From Lachnoclostridium sp. An169 (GTDB lineage: Bacteria > Bacillota > Clostridia > Lachnospirales > Lachnospiraceae): a stretch of DNA of 64,000 nt. Below are positions 49,987-60,114 of this stretch, in pieces. Position 1 is the first letter of the stretch. Each line of letters begins with the position of its first letter. The position numbers and the translations under genes are program-made. The notes beneath the pieces were generated by a model. The model saw only the letters and a program-made list of their open reading frames with translations. It was not told the origin of the DNA and ran no database searches. Where the stretch lies: the NCBI RefSeq assembly GCF_002160525.1, contig NZ_NFKT01000008.1:1-64000 (forward strand), written 5' to 3'.

Positions 49987-52065
49987 ATGCGTGACATATG
50001 GGGATTTCTGATGCAGACACTGACGGCCTCCGGCGTGGCAGTGCTTCTGCTGGTCATAAAGGCGATGTTCCGGGATAAGCTTTCGCCGAAATGGCAGTTC
50101 GCAGTGTGGGGAGTGCTCGGCTGCGTCCTGCTGATTCCGGCGGGTGCTTTCGGGAGATATGTCCTGGTCAACTGGCAGGCAGCGGTGGAGACGCTCAAGA
50201 CGCTGCTGACCGGGGAGTATACGCTGACGCAGGTGATCCTGCCGTTCCCGCTTCCGGTGACAAAGCTGCCGGCAAATGCAGCTGAGTGGATTTTTGTGAT
50301 CTATGAACTGGGAGTGCTGGTCTTTCTCATGAAGTATCTCGTTTCCTATGTCCGTCTTGGGAGCGTATTGAGAAAAAGAGAGAATGAATCGGAAGGAGCC
50401 GGGACGGATAATAATTATAAGGAAGCGGAAAAAGTCCGGGATACTGCTGAAAAATACAGCCTGCCTGTGTGTCCTGTTGTGCCGGTGGCAGGGATTCATT
50501 CCGCCTTTATCTTCGGGATTTTCCGTCCGGTTCTGGTTCTGCCGGCAGGGGAGATGCCTGACGAAAAGGTGATTCTCCACGAGCTTCTTCATCTGAAATC
50601 AAAAGATACGCTCTGGGGCGTGTTGATCTGCATTTTCCGGTGCATCCACTGGTGCAATCCGCTGCTCTGGCACTGTGCCGATCTGGCGGGAAATGATATC
50701 GAAGCCCGCTGTGATTACCGTGTTCTGGAACTTCTTGAAGGGGAAGAACGCCGGGATTACGGGAGAATTTTGCTTTCCATGGCAAACGAGAAATATGCCC
50801 GTATGCCGGGAACGTCTTCCATGGCGAACGGCGGCAGGAACATCAGCCGGCGCATCGAATCGATTGTGCGGTTTAAGAAATATCCCCCCGGCATGGCGCT
50901 TGTTTCGGTCTGTATCGTGATGGTGCTTGCGTTTCCAGTTCTGGCAGGGACGAAAGCGGAAGTTTACACAGAAAAATGGTCGGAAGGGTATACAGGAGCG
51001 GATACAGGAAACATCATGACGGCTTATGCCATGGCGTCTGCGCGGACGCGCTGGTGTACGACTCCGGCAGGAGCGCTGGATACTTACGGAAAATCGCTGC
51101 TGAAAGAGAACGGGATCTACCGCGCCATGTGCGCGCCCCTTGCGATGCAGGAAGATATTGCGGAGGAGATGAAGAACTCTTCCGGATGGAGTTCAGAGCT
51201 CGGCGGGACGGCAAATGCTGAGCGGGGGTATTATGTATATAATCTGGAGAGCCTGGACAGTGACAGGTATACTGCGGTTATGATCATTCCGCTCCTGAAC
51301 GCGGCAGAAGATGCGGGGCGCGGAGGAGATATGTCCTCTGCGGAGAAACTGTCCTATGGGGACGATCTGTCTTCTGCAGAGGCGTTGTCCGGTGGGAAAA
51401 ATCTCTACCCTGAGGAGGGAAAACTTCTGGCAGCAGTCCAGCAGGTGCGTGTGGAGCGGGAAGGGAGCAGATGGGTGGTAACGCCCCTTGACACCACGGA
51501 GATTGTGGAGACCAGTGACATGGCGCCCGAGTGGGGAAGCCGTGCCTTCCCGTCATACCTCTATACGGCAACAGCGGCAGATTTCCGGGTGGACATCCAG
51601 TATCAGCAGTCCTTTGCGGTTGATAATACGATCGTGAATGACGGGCAGCAGAGCTTGTTTTTCGGAAACACAGTTACGTTTGATACCGTACCCAAACCGG
51701 ATGCAGAGTTTGCCCGGGTATACCAGAGCAGCCTTGTGACCTGCACTTATATCGGAGATGACGCGGGTAAGGCAGATATTACGGAGCTTGGTATTACGGC
51801 AGTACCCATGGATGATCCGGAAAACAGACCGGAGCTCCCGTCTGTGTCGAATGGCTTTTACAGCAGCAGTGACGGAACCATAAGCAACAGCGGCTATTTA
51901 GACGGTGAAACAGACTGGGATCCGGTGATTGACATGGGCGGCAGCGGAGGCACAGCTGTGTATGAGAAACCGGCAAACAAACTTCCTGCATGCTTTGCAG
52001 CCGAGCTGTATATCAACGGTGAGCCGGTGGCCGAGCTGACTCTGGAGAGAGTTCGGGAAAAGTGA
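49987..52065 (+). CDS. M56 family sensor peptidase (BlaR1/MecR1-like)
   Basis: A 692-aa membrane protein. The N-terminal about 330 residues are the M56 part with four TM segments and the zinc site HELLHLKSKDTLWG (His198, Glu199, His202), plus EARCDYRVLELLEGEERRDY. After TM4 (MALVSVCIVMVLAFPVLAG, about 300-318) there is an outside domain of about 370 residues. It has no penicillin-binding S-x-x-K or KTG motif, so the signal is probably not a beta-lactam. An Asp/Ser-rich repeat (DMSSAEKLSYGDDLSSAEAL) lies near 446-465. It should cleave or inactivate the BlaI-like repressor upstream. Confidence 0.85.
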   Translation: MRDIWGFLMQTLTASGVAVLLLVIKAMFRDKLSPKWQFAVWGVLGCVLLIPAGAFGRYVLVNWQAAVETLKTLLTGEYTLTQVILPFPLPVTKLPANAAEWIFVIYELGVLVFLMKYLVSYVRLGSVLRKRENESEGAGTDNNYKEAEKVRDTAEKYSLPVCPVVPVAGIHSAFIFGIFRPVLVLPAGEMPDEKVILHELLHLKSKDTLWGVLICIFRCIHWCNPLLWHCADLAGNDIEARCDYRVLELLEGEERRDYGRILLSMANEKYARMPGTSSMANGGRNISRRIESIVRFKKYPPGMALVSVCIVMVLAFPVLAGTKAEVYTEKWSEGYTGADTGNIMTAYAMASARTRWCTTPAGALDTYGKSLLKENGIYRAMCAPLAMQEDIAEEMKNSSGWSSELGGTANAERGYYVYNLESLDSDRYTAVMIIPLLNAAEDAGRGGDMSSAEKLSYGDDLSSAEALSGGKNLYPEEGKLLAAVQQVRVEREGSRWVVTPLDTTEIVETSDMAPEWGSRAFPSYLYTATAADFRVDIQYQQSFAVDNTIVNDGQQSLFFGNTVTFDTVPKPDAEFARVYQSSLVTCTYIGDDAGKADITELGITAVPMDDPENRPELPSVSNGFYSSSDGTISNSGYLDGETDWDPVIDMGGSGGTAVYEKPANKLPACFAAELYINGEPVAELTLERVREK

Positions 52066-52079
52066 GAGGAGGGGACAGG

Positions 52080-52691
52080 ATGAATAAGACAGACCGCCTT
52101 TATATCGGAATCACCCGGGCGGCGTGGGGATATTTTTTCCTGTATTTCAATGTGGATATCAATATGGGCGGCAATACAGTCGGTCTGCTTCCCGCCTTTG
52201 TGGGGATGGCGCTGTTTCTGTCCGCCATAGAGCTTCTGAAGGAGGAACGGCGGAATCTGGCGCTCCTGCGTCCGTTTGCCGTTGCGCTTCTGGTATGGTA
52301 TCTGGCAGGCTGGGCAGCTGACATATTCGGCGTCTCCCTGGATACACGGCTGCCAGTGATTTCTCTTCTGACCAGTCTGGCAGGAATGTATTTCCAGTTT
52401 CAGCTGATGACAGATTTCGCCGCCCTTGCCCGCATATATGTGCCTGATAATCCGGATCTGGAGCGCCGGCTGCTCAGATGGCGGACGATCCAGACAGTTA
52501 TGCTGACGATTCTGACAGTCCTGGTGTATGTCTTTGACATTGTGCCGGAAGGTGGATACGGAAACCTGGTACTTATGTACACAATGCTGGGTGCGGGAAT
52601 TATACAGATCATAGTGGGCATATGTCTGATGGCGGCTCTGTTTGCGCTGCGCAGGGCGATTGGTACAGAGAATACCGGGACAGAACAGTAG
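52080..52691 (+). CDS. Membrane protein linked to the M56 sensor
   Basis: A 203-aa protein with about six TM segments (GYFFLYFNVDIN; TVGLLPAFVGMALFLSAIEL; LRPFAVALLVWYLAGWAADI; IIQIIVGICLMAALFALRRA). SD AGAGGAGGGG fixes the start at 52080, 14 bp after the M56 stop. It is part of the BlaI-controlled operon and not recognised. Confidence 0.6.
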   Translation: MNKTDRLYIGITRAAWGYFFLYFNVDINMGGNTVGLLPAFVGMALFLSAIELLKEERRNLALLRPFAVALLVWYLAGWAADIFGVSLDTRLPVISLLTSLAGMYFQFQLMTDFAALARIYVPDNPDLERRLLRWRTIQTVMLTILTVLVYVFDIVPEGGYGNLVLMYTMLGAGIIQIIVGICLMAALFALRRAIGTENTGTEQ

Positions 52692-52705
52692 GAAGCGGAC
52701 AGAGT

Positions 52706-53776
52706 CTACTCTCTTACCGATTTGCTCAGGCGGTATTCCCGCGGCGTCATATGATAGTACTTTTTGAATTCCTTATAGAACTGGGTGAAATTGTGAAAGC
52801 CTACGGATTCAGCAATATCATTGATATTCAGGCTGCCGGACGTCAAAAGACCGGCAGCTTTTCTGATGCAGATATAAGAACCGTAGTCATTGATGCTGAG
52901 TCCCGTGTAATGCCGGATTACCCTGTAGATACTGTCCCCGGAATAGTTAAAGCGGTTCTCCAGATCAGAACGGGTTATCTTCCGGTCGGAAGAGAGCATA
53001 TAGTCACGGATACTGCAGAACAGTTCCTGCTCTCTCGGAGTACCTGACGCGGCAGGCGTGTTGCTGAACATGACATCGTCAAAAAGCTCCGTTATAAGCT
53101 GGTCTGTAAAGAGCGCCAGTTTCAGTGTGGCGCTGCCGGAGGGAGAGGAAAGTTCATAAATTATTTTTTCAAAAATCCTGTGTACATGGTTCTGTACCCA
53201 TTCATAACCGTTGGCGGGAATAAAATCGATAAAATTCCGTCCGGAGCCGAGATATTCCCGGAGTCTTTTATAAGCGGTATTCTTTTCTGAGGGAAAATAC
53301 CTGGAGAAGTTTATGATTTCCTCCATAAACTCTCTGCTGACTTTAAAAAACAGCACACGGCATTCGGTATCATATTCTTCTGTATGCAGGACGTAGGGAT
53401 TCACCAGGCAGCATCCGCCGGCGGGATAGTAATGCCGGTCGTGCTCGATATTCTGATAGATTTCCCCGTCTATGACAAACATAAACTCGTAGTATTCGTG
53501 GGAATGCAGATAGCCGAAGCTGTCTCCTTTTGAGGAGAAATTTGACAGATTTTCAGTATCTGCGGGAATAAAGCTGGCATAAAATGTGCCGGATACATTT
53601 GTTTCAAAAATGACGAAGGTATCCTTCTTTTTGTCCGCAGGATTTCTGAGCTGCAGTATTTCGGCAGGACCGGTCATGTCATGCGCATTGGCCCTGGCAA
53701 GCGCCGGCATTTCCGTCAGTGTCACAGAGCGCGGTCCGGAATTTTCCCGGGGAGTATTTGTGTTCAGAGAAAACAT
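52706..53776 (-). CDS. AraC family regulator with cupin domain
   Basis: A 356-aa regulator. Cupin segment HSHEYYEFMFVIDGEIYQNI and YYPAGGCCLVNPYVLHTEEY (about 90-135). The C-terminal double HTH includes ITRSDLENRFNYSGDSIYRV and LNINDIAESVGFHNFTQFYK, ending HMTPREYRLSKSVRE. It is divergent from the GH2 gene at 53921 with 144 bp between (AT-rich, with TATATTAAATTTAAAT). It very likely controls that glycosidase in response to a sugar. Confidence 0.85.
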   Translation of the reverse strand: MFSLNTNTPRENSGPRSVTLTEMPALARANAHDMTGPAEILQLRNPADKKKDTFVIFETNVSGTFYASFIPADTENLSNFSSKGDSFGYLHSHEYYEFMFVIDGEIYQNIEHDRHYYPAGGCCLVNPYVLHTEEYDTECRVLFFKVSREFMEEIINFSRYFPSEKNTAYKRLREYLGSGRNFIDFIPANGYEWVQNHVHRIFEKIIYELSSPSGSATLKLALFTDQLITELFDDVMFSNTPAASGTPREQELFCSIRDYMLSSDRKITRSDLENRFNYSGDSIYRVIRHYTGLSINDYGSYICIRKAAGLLTSGSLNINDIAESVGFHNFTQFYKEFKKYYHMTPREYRLSKSVRE

Positions 53777-53920
53777 TGGAGCAACCCTTTCTTAAAAATG
53801 ATATAAAATCTGTAATAAATCTATTGATAAAGATATTTTATATTAAATTTAAATCCATTATCATGAGTATAGCAGAATAAACAGATGTATTCAATACCAT
53901 AGCAGGAAAGGAGCAGCATT

Positions 53921-56446
53921 ATGAAAAAACAACTCTTTAATCACGGGTGGACGGTTCAGGCAGGTGACGGGAGTTCGCTGACGGCACTATTCGGCGCTTC
54001 GGGAAATGCGCCCAGACAGGTAACGATTCCCCATGACCATCTGGTGGAAATCCCCCGGAACCCGCAGGAGCCCAACGGTCCGGGAAATGGATTTTTCCAC
54101 GAGGAGGATATGGTATATAATACCACGTTAAACCTGGACGAAAATGCAGAAGGAAAGCGGATCTGGCTGGAATTTGAGGCGGTTTACCAGAATGCGTTTG
54201 TCTATGTGAACAATGCGTTCGCCGGGAAATGCGCTTACGGATACAGCAATTTCTATCTGGATATCACAGATTATGTGAAAGCCGGGCAGCCGAATGCGGT
54301 AAAAGTTATCGTAAAGAACGGCGTGCCCAGCGGACGGTGGTACACGGGCGGCGGCATTTACAGGGATGTAAATCTTATGATTGCGGATCCTCTCCACATC
54401 ATGCCGGACGGCGTATTTGTCACGACGGAAAATGTGGACGACAGTATCGCCGAGATCGCAGTATGCACAGAGGCTGCAAATGAGACGGCAGTTATGAAAA
54501 ATATTGTCCTGGAGGCAAAAATCTATGACCGGGACGGCAGCGTGGCAGCCGAAGGAAACATGCCGGTGACGGTCAGGGGCGGTGTCACGGATACATATAA
54601 GCTGCGGCTTTTTGTGAAGAATCCGAAGCTCTGGGACGCGGAGAATCCGAATCTGTATACCTATGAGGTATCTTTATGTGAAGATGGCGCTGTGCTTGAC
54701 ACAGAGAGCGGCACATTCGGTATCCGGAAAATGCAGCTGGATCCGGTAAACGGACTGCGCATTAACGGCAGGACGGTAAAGCTCAGAGGCGGCTGCATCC
54801 ATCACGATAACGGAATTATCGGGACAAAAGAGTTTGCCTTTGCGGCAGAGGAGCGGGTGAAGACCTTAAAGAATGCAGGATTTAACGCAATCCGGAGTTC
54901 TCATTATCCGATGAGCCGGAAACTTCTCGACGCCTGCGATAAATACGGAATGTATGTCATGGATGAGTATGCAGACGTATGGACGACTTCAAAGGTCGCG
55001 TATGACTACAGCATGCATATGACGGAGTGGTGGGAACACGATATCGCAAATCTTGTGAGAAAGGATAAAAATCATCCGTGTGTGATCATGTATTCCATCG
55101 GTAATGAAATTCCGGAAGTAGGAAATAAGATCGATACCGGATGGGGGAAAAAGCTTGCCGACCGGATCCGGGAACTGGATCCGACGAGATATGTGACCAA
55201 TTCCATGAATCTGCTGCTTGCGGGAATGGATATGCTTAGAGAGATGGCTTCCGGTGCCCCGGGGCAGGGCGCACAGGAACAGGGCGCTTCAGGACAGGAC
55301 GCGCAGGGACAGAGTGCAGAAGAGGGGCAGCCGACAGGCGAGATCAATTCCATGATGAGCGGCATGGGAGAGATGATGGCACAGTTAATGCAAAGCCCCA
55401 TGCTCGCAAAGGTTACAGAGGAAGCAGCTTCCCAGGTGGATATTGTGGGTTACAATTACGCCCTGGGAAGGTATGAGCCGGAAGGAAAAGAGTATCCCAA
55501 CCGGATACTGGTAGGATCAGAGACAAATCCGCCGGATCTGGATAAGAACTGGGACGCGGTGGAGCGGCTTCCCTATGTGATCGGAGATTTCGACTGGACT
55601 GCCTGGGATTATCTCGGTGAAAACGGTATCGGCGGATATACCTATGGCGACGACGCCGCGAATCCGATGGGGGCGATGTATTCACCATACCCGTGGAAAG
55701 CAGCCTACTGCGGCGATGTGAACCTGCTCGGGGACAGACGTCCTGTAAGTTACTGGAGAGAAATGATCTGGGGATTCCGCACAGAACCGTATATTGCCGT
55801 GCAGCCGCCGGAGCATTACGGGGAAACAAAGCACGGATCACAGTGGTGCTTTTCCGATGCATACAGAAGCTGGAACCATAAGGAATATACGGGCAGGGGA
55901 ATCACAGTCGAAGTTTATGCGCCGGCTGATGAAGTAGAGCTGTTTGTAAACGGCAGAACGGCAGGCCGAAAAGCGACAGGAAATCCGCATAAGTATATGG
56001 CAGTGTTTGACACGGTATACGAGCCGGGTAAGATCGAGGCAGTGGCGTACAGAAATGGTGTTGAAACCGGGCGTGATGTACTGGTTACAGCCGGTGACGA
56101 TGTTGAGCTCGCCTTAACCGTCAGGACCGCAGCCGGGACAGATGCCGGAGCAAAGATACCGGCAGACGGGACGGACATCGCCTATGTGGATGCGGCTGTA
56201 GTTGACGCAGACGGAAACCTCAATATGGAAAAGAAAATGAAAGTAGCTGTATCAGTGGAAGGCCCGGGAGAAATCATCGGGTACGGCTCCGCAGATCCGA
56301 AGAGTGAAGAAAATTATTATGACACGGAAGCAATGACTTACGAAGGGCGTATCCGCGCCGCTGTAAGAGCATCCGGAAAAGGTGTGGTGAAAGTGACTCT
56401 CCGGGCGGAAGAGAAAGAGTACAGTGTGCTGATTACAGCAGAATAA
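53921..56446 (+). CDS. Glycoside hydrolase family 2 enzyme
   Basis: An 841-aa cytoplasmic enzyme (no signal peptide). The N-terminal sugar-binding domain (IPHDHLVEIPRNPQEPNGPG, PSGRWYTGGGIYRDVNL) and an Ig-like domain precede the catalytic barrel. The acid/base is Glu396 in YSIGNEIPEVG and the nucleophile Glu534 in LVGSETNPPD. C-terminal beta domains include VELFVNGRTAGRK. A low-complexity insert rich in Gly, Gln and Ala (about 443-475) interrupts the barrel and is absent from the second GH2 here. Beta-galactosidase or a related activity is likely. Confidence 0.85.
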   Translation: MKKQLFNHGWTVQAGDGSSLTALFGASGNAPRQVTIPHDHLVEIPRNPQEPNGPGNGFFHEEDMVYNTTLNLDENAEGKRIWLEFEAVYQNAFVYVNNAFAGKCAYGYSNFYLDITDYVKAGQPNAVKVIVKNGVPSGRWYTGGGIYRDVNLMIADPLHIMPDGVFVTTENVDDSIAEIAVCTEAANETAVMKNIVLEAKIYDRDGSVAAEGNMPVTVRGGVTDTYKLRLFVKNPKLWDAENPNLYTYEVSLCEDGAVLDTESGTFGIRKMQLDPVNGLRINGRTVKLRGGCIHHDNGIIGTKEFAFAAEERVKTLKNAGFNAIRSSHYPMSRKLLDACDKYGMYVMDEYADVWTTSKVAYDYSMHMTEWWEHDIANLVRKDKNHPCVIMYSIGNEIPEVGNKIDTGWGKKLADRIRELDPTRYVTNSMNLLLAGMDMLREMASGAPGQGAQEQGASGQDAQGQSAEEGQPTGEINSMMSGMGEMMAQLMQSPMLAKVTEEAASQVDIVGYNYALGRYEPEGKEYPNRILVGSETNPPDLDKNWDAVERLPYVIGDFDWTAWDYLGENGIGGYTYGDDAANPMGAMYSPYPWKAAYCGDVNLLGDRRPVSYWREMIWGFRTEPYIAVQPPEHYGETKHGSQWCFSDAYRSWNHKEYTGRGITVEVYAPADEVELFVNGRTAGRKATGNPHKYMAVFDTVYEPGKIEAVAYRNGVETGRDVLVTAGDDVELALTVRTAAGTDAGAKIPADGTDIAYVDAAVVDADGNLNMEKKMKVAVSVEGPGEIIGYGSADPKSEENYYDTEAMTYEGRIRAAVRASGKGVVKVTLRAEEKEYSVLITAE

Positions 56447-56483
56447 CAGGGGAATAGCAGGGGAATACCAGGAGAATATAAAG

Positions 56484-56529
56484 ATGGGCTGCAGCGCACC
56501 AGACGAAAGGTGTACGGCAGCCCATTTTT
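56484..56529. terminator. Terminator between GH2 and AI-2E family genes
   Basis: ATGGGCTGC (56484-56492) pairs with GCAGCCCAT (56517-56525) and a T-run follows. It stops the plus-strand GH2 transcript and may also serve the convergent transporter. Confidence 0.75.
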
Positions 56530-56533
56530 AGAA

Positions 56534-57757
56534 TTATTTCTCTTCTCCCGGCGTTGCAGCCGGTTTTTCCTCCGGCGTTGTAGCCGGTTCTTCCCCCGGC
56601 GTTGCAGGCGTTTCTTCCCGCAGCGGCACAGGTGTATTTCCCTGTGAGATGCCGCGGCGCTTTGCGCGGACGTCCTTCTGGATCAGTTTATAGACGGTGG
56701 CAGTGACGGGAACGGCAAAGAGCATGCCGATAATTCCGCTGAGCCCGCCGCCGACTGTGACAGCGCAGAGAACCCAGATGCCCGGGAGCCCCACAGAAGA
56801 GCCGACTACACGGGGATAGATCAGGTTCCCTTCGATCTGCTGCAGGATGACGATAAATATCAGGAAGCCGACTGCCTTGACCGGATCTACGGTAAAGATC
56901 ATAAATGCGCCGATAAATGCGCCCAGATATGCTCCGACTACAGGAAGCAGGGCGGTAGCGCCGATCAGCGTTCCCACCATGGCGGCATACGGAAAGCGGA
57001 AAAGGAACATTCCTAGCGTACAGAGCACGCCGAGAATCACAGCCTCTGTACACTGTCCGACAATGAACTTCGTAAACGTATCATGGGCGGTGCGCAGGAA
57101 CAGGGCTGCCGGTCCGTAATATTTTTCCTTCAGATAAGTCCGGGCAACAGATTTTACCTGTGCGAAAAGCTTCTCTTTTCCGGCGAGAAGGTAGAAGGAA
57201 AAGATCAGGGCCACTACAAATGTCACGATAAAAGAGCCGATGGTCCCGATCAGATATACGGTCGAGGAGAAAATATTGCTGATGCCGCTGGTCAGCTGTG
57301 AGACCGCCCGCTGAAAAAGCTGGGCCCAGTTCAGGTTCAGCGACTCCAGCAGTTCCTGAAGCCTGGGCCAGTCCCTGTCGGAGGAGGAAATCCACACGAT
57401 CAGGGCGGAGATCGCCTGGGGAATCTCATCCGTCAGCACTCCGACAGCCTGGATCAGCTGCGGGATCACGATCAGGATAATCAGGGCGATGATGGTGATA
57501 ATGATCAGGATGGCGCCGCATATGCTGACAGGACGCCTTACCCTGTGCAGCGGCGATGATTCATTCCGGAACACAGGGATCTTTTCGATCATGGATACCA
57601 GGATGTTGAGTATATAGGCTATGATGCAGCCGATCAGAAGCGGCTGGATTACGGTACCGATCAGGGAAAGGGCGCCGAGAAACCAGTCGCTGTATTTCAG
57701 GCAGAGGATGAGAACGGTGGCAAGGACAATGAGTTGTATCAGTCTTTTTTTCGTCAT
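56534..57757 (-). CDS. AI-2E family (PerM) transporter
   Basis: A 407-aa membrane protein with about eight TM segments: two near the start, and a C-terminal cluster including GTLIGATALLPVVGAYLGAF and QQIEGNLIYPRVVGSSVGLP, the family hallmarks. Members export small molecules or ions, and the name AI-2E does not prove autoinducer transport. The tail is a Pro/Glu/Thr repeat (TPGEEPATTPEEKPAATPGE). Start 57757 (MTKKRL) follows AGGAG; an upstream in-frame start adds 32 residues without homology. Confidence 0.85.
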   Translation of the reverse strand: MTKKRLIQLIVLATVLILCLKYSDWFLGALSLIGTVIQPLLIGCIIAYILNILVSMIEKIPVFRNESSPLHRVRRPVSICGAILIIITIIALIILIVIPQLIQAVGVLTDEIPQAISALIVWISSSDRDWPRLQELLESLNLNWAQLFQRAVSQLTSGISNIFSSTVYLIGTIGSFIVTFVVALIFSFYLLAGKEKLFAQVKSVARTYLKEKYYGPAALFLRTAHDTFTKFIVGQCTEAVILGVLCTLGMFLFRFPYAAMVGTLIGATALLPVVGAYLGAFIGAFMIFTVDPVKAVGFLIFIVILQQIEGNLIYPRVVGSSVGLPGIWVLCAVTVGGGLSGIIGMLFAVPVTATVYKLIQKDVRAKRRGISQGNTPVPLREETPATPGEEPATTPEEKPAATPGEEK

Positions 57758-57918
57758 GAGCAAGTCTCCTAATATATCTGGATAATGAGTTGTGTCTGCA
57801 CCGCCGGTGAAAGATACCGGTAGGATTCTGCACCGTGCGGCTGAAAATATCATACCACATTCCGGTCTGTATGTGGTAGAATAGTATCAGATTTTAACGT
57901 GAAAGAAGGAGGAGCATT

Positions 57919-58278
57919 ATGACACAGGAAACACGGAACTATATCATCGGAAAATCACATGAGCTTATGGAAGCAGTTACATGTAGCAAAGAGGCAAAAG
58001 CGGCGGCAGAGAGCTGGCTTGCGGCAGCGGGAACGGAGAGAGAAGCGGAAGAGACAGAAAAATACATTGCCGAACTTGAGGAAGATATCGTTACCGTAGA
58101 CGCGCTGATCGCTCTTGCGGAGTCGGAGACGGGAGCAAAGATATTTGGTGACGGTGCAAAAGGCGTGGCGGACCATGGAAGGGAGATCAAAGCCGCCGGC
58201 GCGAAATACTGCGACTGCCCGGCATGCGCAGCGGTGGAAGCGATACTTGCAAAAAAAGATGAGATGCTGCATTCATGA
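57919..58278 (+). CDS. Small CDCPAC protein of unknown function
   Basis: A 119-aa helical cytoplasmic protein: NYIIGKSHELMEAVTCSKEA, acidic helices, then AAGAKYCDCPACAAVEAIL. Similar Lachnospiraceae proteins are often labelled heat-shock or Hsp90 chaperone, but the sequence has no Hsp90 domain. The C-D-C-P-A-C cluster plus Cys22 might bind metal or respond to redox. GGAGG precedes the ATG. Its stop overlaps the start of the GGDEF gene (ATGA), so they are co-translated. Confidence 0.7.
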   Translation: MTQETRNYIIGKSHELMEAVTCSKEAKAAAESWLAAAGTEREAEETEKYIAELEEDIVTVDALIALAESETGAKIFGDGAKGVADHGREIKAAGAKYCDCPACAAVEAILAKKDEMLHS

Positions 58279-60034
58279 AAAAGAGGATGAGCCGGAAAAT
58301 ACTATTGGCTGTAGTCCTGGTCCTTGCTCTGCTGATCGCAGCCGCTTCGTTTGTGATCACGGGATGGATTAACAGGGAAGAGGAGGAGCGGAGTTATGAA
58401 CTGCTCAGCGAGGAAACGGAGAGGCTGGCCGGGGAGATCCGTACAGAGATCCGCGGTGATACAGAGAATCTCAGGATGCTTGCCGCAGTCATTGCCGCCG
58501 AGGACACAGACCTGACTTCACCGGAAGTCAGGTCCCTTCTCGGCGCATACAGCACCCTGGGAATGATATCCCGGGTTGAGCTGCTCCTTCCGGATGATAC
58601 TGTTGTTACAAAGTCAGGACAGAGCGATGCCTCGGGCGTACTTTCGTTTTCGGAGGAAGCGGCAAAAGGGGTACATGTCAGCCGGAGGGAGACGGATCCG
58701 GACAATGGGGGAAAATATATTCTGCGTAGTTATGTCCCGGTGGAAAAAGACGGAGAGACAGTGGCAATGCTCTATGGAGTGATTGAACCGGGGACTCTTC
58801 CCGGGGAAATGGCGGCGGAGCCGTATGGAGGGGAAGCGGCGGTCTATATTATAGAAGGACAGACAGGCGACTTCCTTGTGGATACGTGGCACAATGAGGC
58901 GGGAGGAAACATATGGGCGCTGGGAGAGCGGAAAATGGCTCCCGGGTATAACCATGAACAGTTGAAAGCGGGGATGACGGAAGGAAAGACCGGCTATGTC
59001 GTGTTTGTATCTGATACGACAGGGGAATACCTTTATTTTTACTATGAGCCGGTGGGAATCAATGACTGGCAGCTTGCCCTGTCGGTGCCGGAGAAAGTGG
59101 TCTTTGAAAATGCGGAAAGGATCCGTCTGGGAATGAATCTGTACCTTGTTTTCGAGACGGTGTGTTTTGTGATCGGTGTTCTGTGGATTTTCCGCTACAT
59201 GAGAATGAAGAAAATGTTTCAATGGCTCTGGAGAGAGTTGCACGTATCACTACGGCGAAATCAGTATCCCTGTGGATAAACTGCGAATCCGGGCTGTCCC
59301 GGTTCTTTTCCTGGCAGAGCGACGGCAGTACGGAACCGTGGAATAAGGAAACAATGACAGAACTGCGGAACTTTTTCCGATCGGGCAGTGACTTCTTCGA
59401 GAAGAATGGCATGACTGCGATCCCGGTCAGGGAGACGGACGGCAGGGTGTGCGGAGTACTGGCGGCTCAGGACGCCGCCGATCATTTCCGGCTGGCGCTG
59501 CTGAAAAGCATGGGTTACAGTTTCAGCATGTTCAGCCATAATCTCCGTCAGTACGCGCTTATGAAAAAGCAGGGAGAGATGGATCTGCTGTGCGGGCTGT
59601 ATAACCGGAACCGTTATGAAATGGACCGGGAAAGAATACAGGAAATATATACGGAATCTATAGCCTGCATCTATCTGGATGTGAATGGTCTGCATGAGCT
59701 GAATAACAGCCGCGGGCATGAGGCGGGCGATCTTATGCTCAAGAGTGTCGCGGAAAAGATCGCAGGGTATTTTGACAGAACCCATGCATACCGGATCGGC
59801 GGAGATGAATTTGTGGTATTTGTGCCGGATACGGAAGAGAGCGTGGTGCAGGAGAACGGGAGACGGTTCGTGGAGGAACTGGAACAGGAGAATATTTCAA
59901 TATCCATGGGGATTCAGCGGGATCACGGAGATGTCTCTGCGGATAAGCTGACGAAATCTGCGGAGCAGAAGATGTATGCGGCGAAACGGGAGTACTACGG
60001 GCAGGAGGCACATGACCGGAGGAGTAGAAAATAG
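58275..60034 (+). pseudogene. GGDEF (diguanylate cyclase) sensor protein, frame broken
   Basis: The first frame (58275-59279) gives a TM helix, an outside Cache-like sensor (about 35-270) and a second TM helix (LVFETVCFVIGVLWIFRYM). The second frame (open from 59162) continues from NEENVSMALERVARIT through a GAF-like region to the cyclase domain with CGLYNRNRYEMDRE and the active site RIGGDEFVVF. The switch lies at about 59205-59225 in an A/G-rich stretch (AGAATGAAGAAAATG). A single-base loss or gain explains it. If real, sensor and cyclase are separated. Restored length is about 585 residues. Confidence 0.8.
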
Positions 60035-60057
60035 ATTTCAGACAGGGACAGAAAACA

Positions 60058-60111
60058 GGGGCTGGCGCAATCGGTGATTTCCTGATCATCGATGCGGCAG
60101 CCCCGTTTGTT
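60058..60111. terminator. Terminator between GGDEF and second GH2 genes
   Basis: GGGGCTG (60058-60064) pairs with CAGCCCC (60098-60104), with further pairing inside; TTTGTT follows. Both genes converge here, so it may work in both directions. Confidence 0.7.
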
Positions 60112-60114
60112 ACA

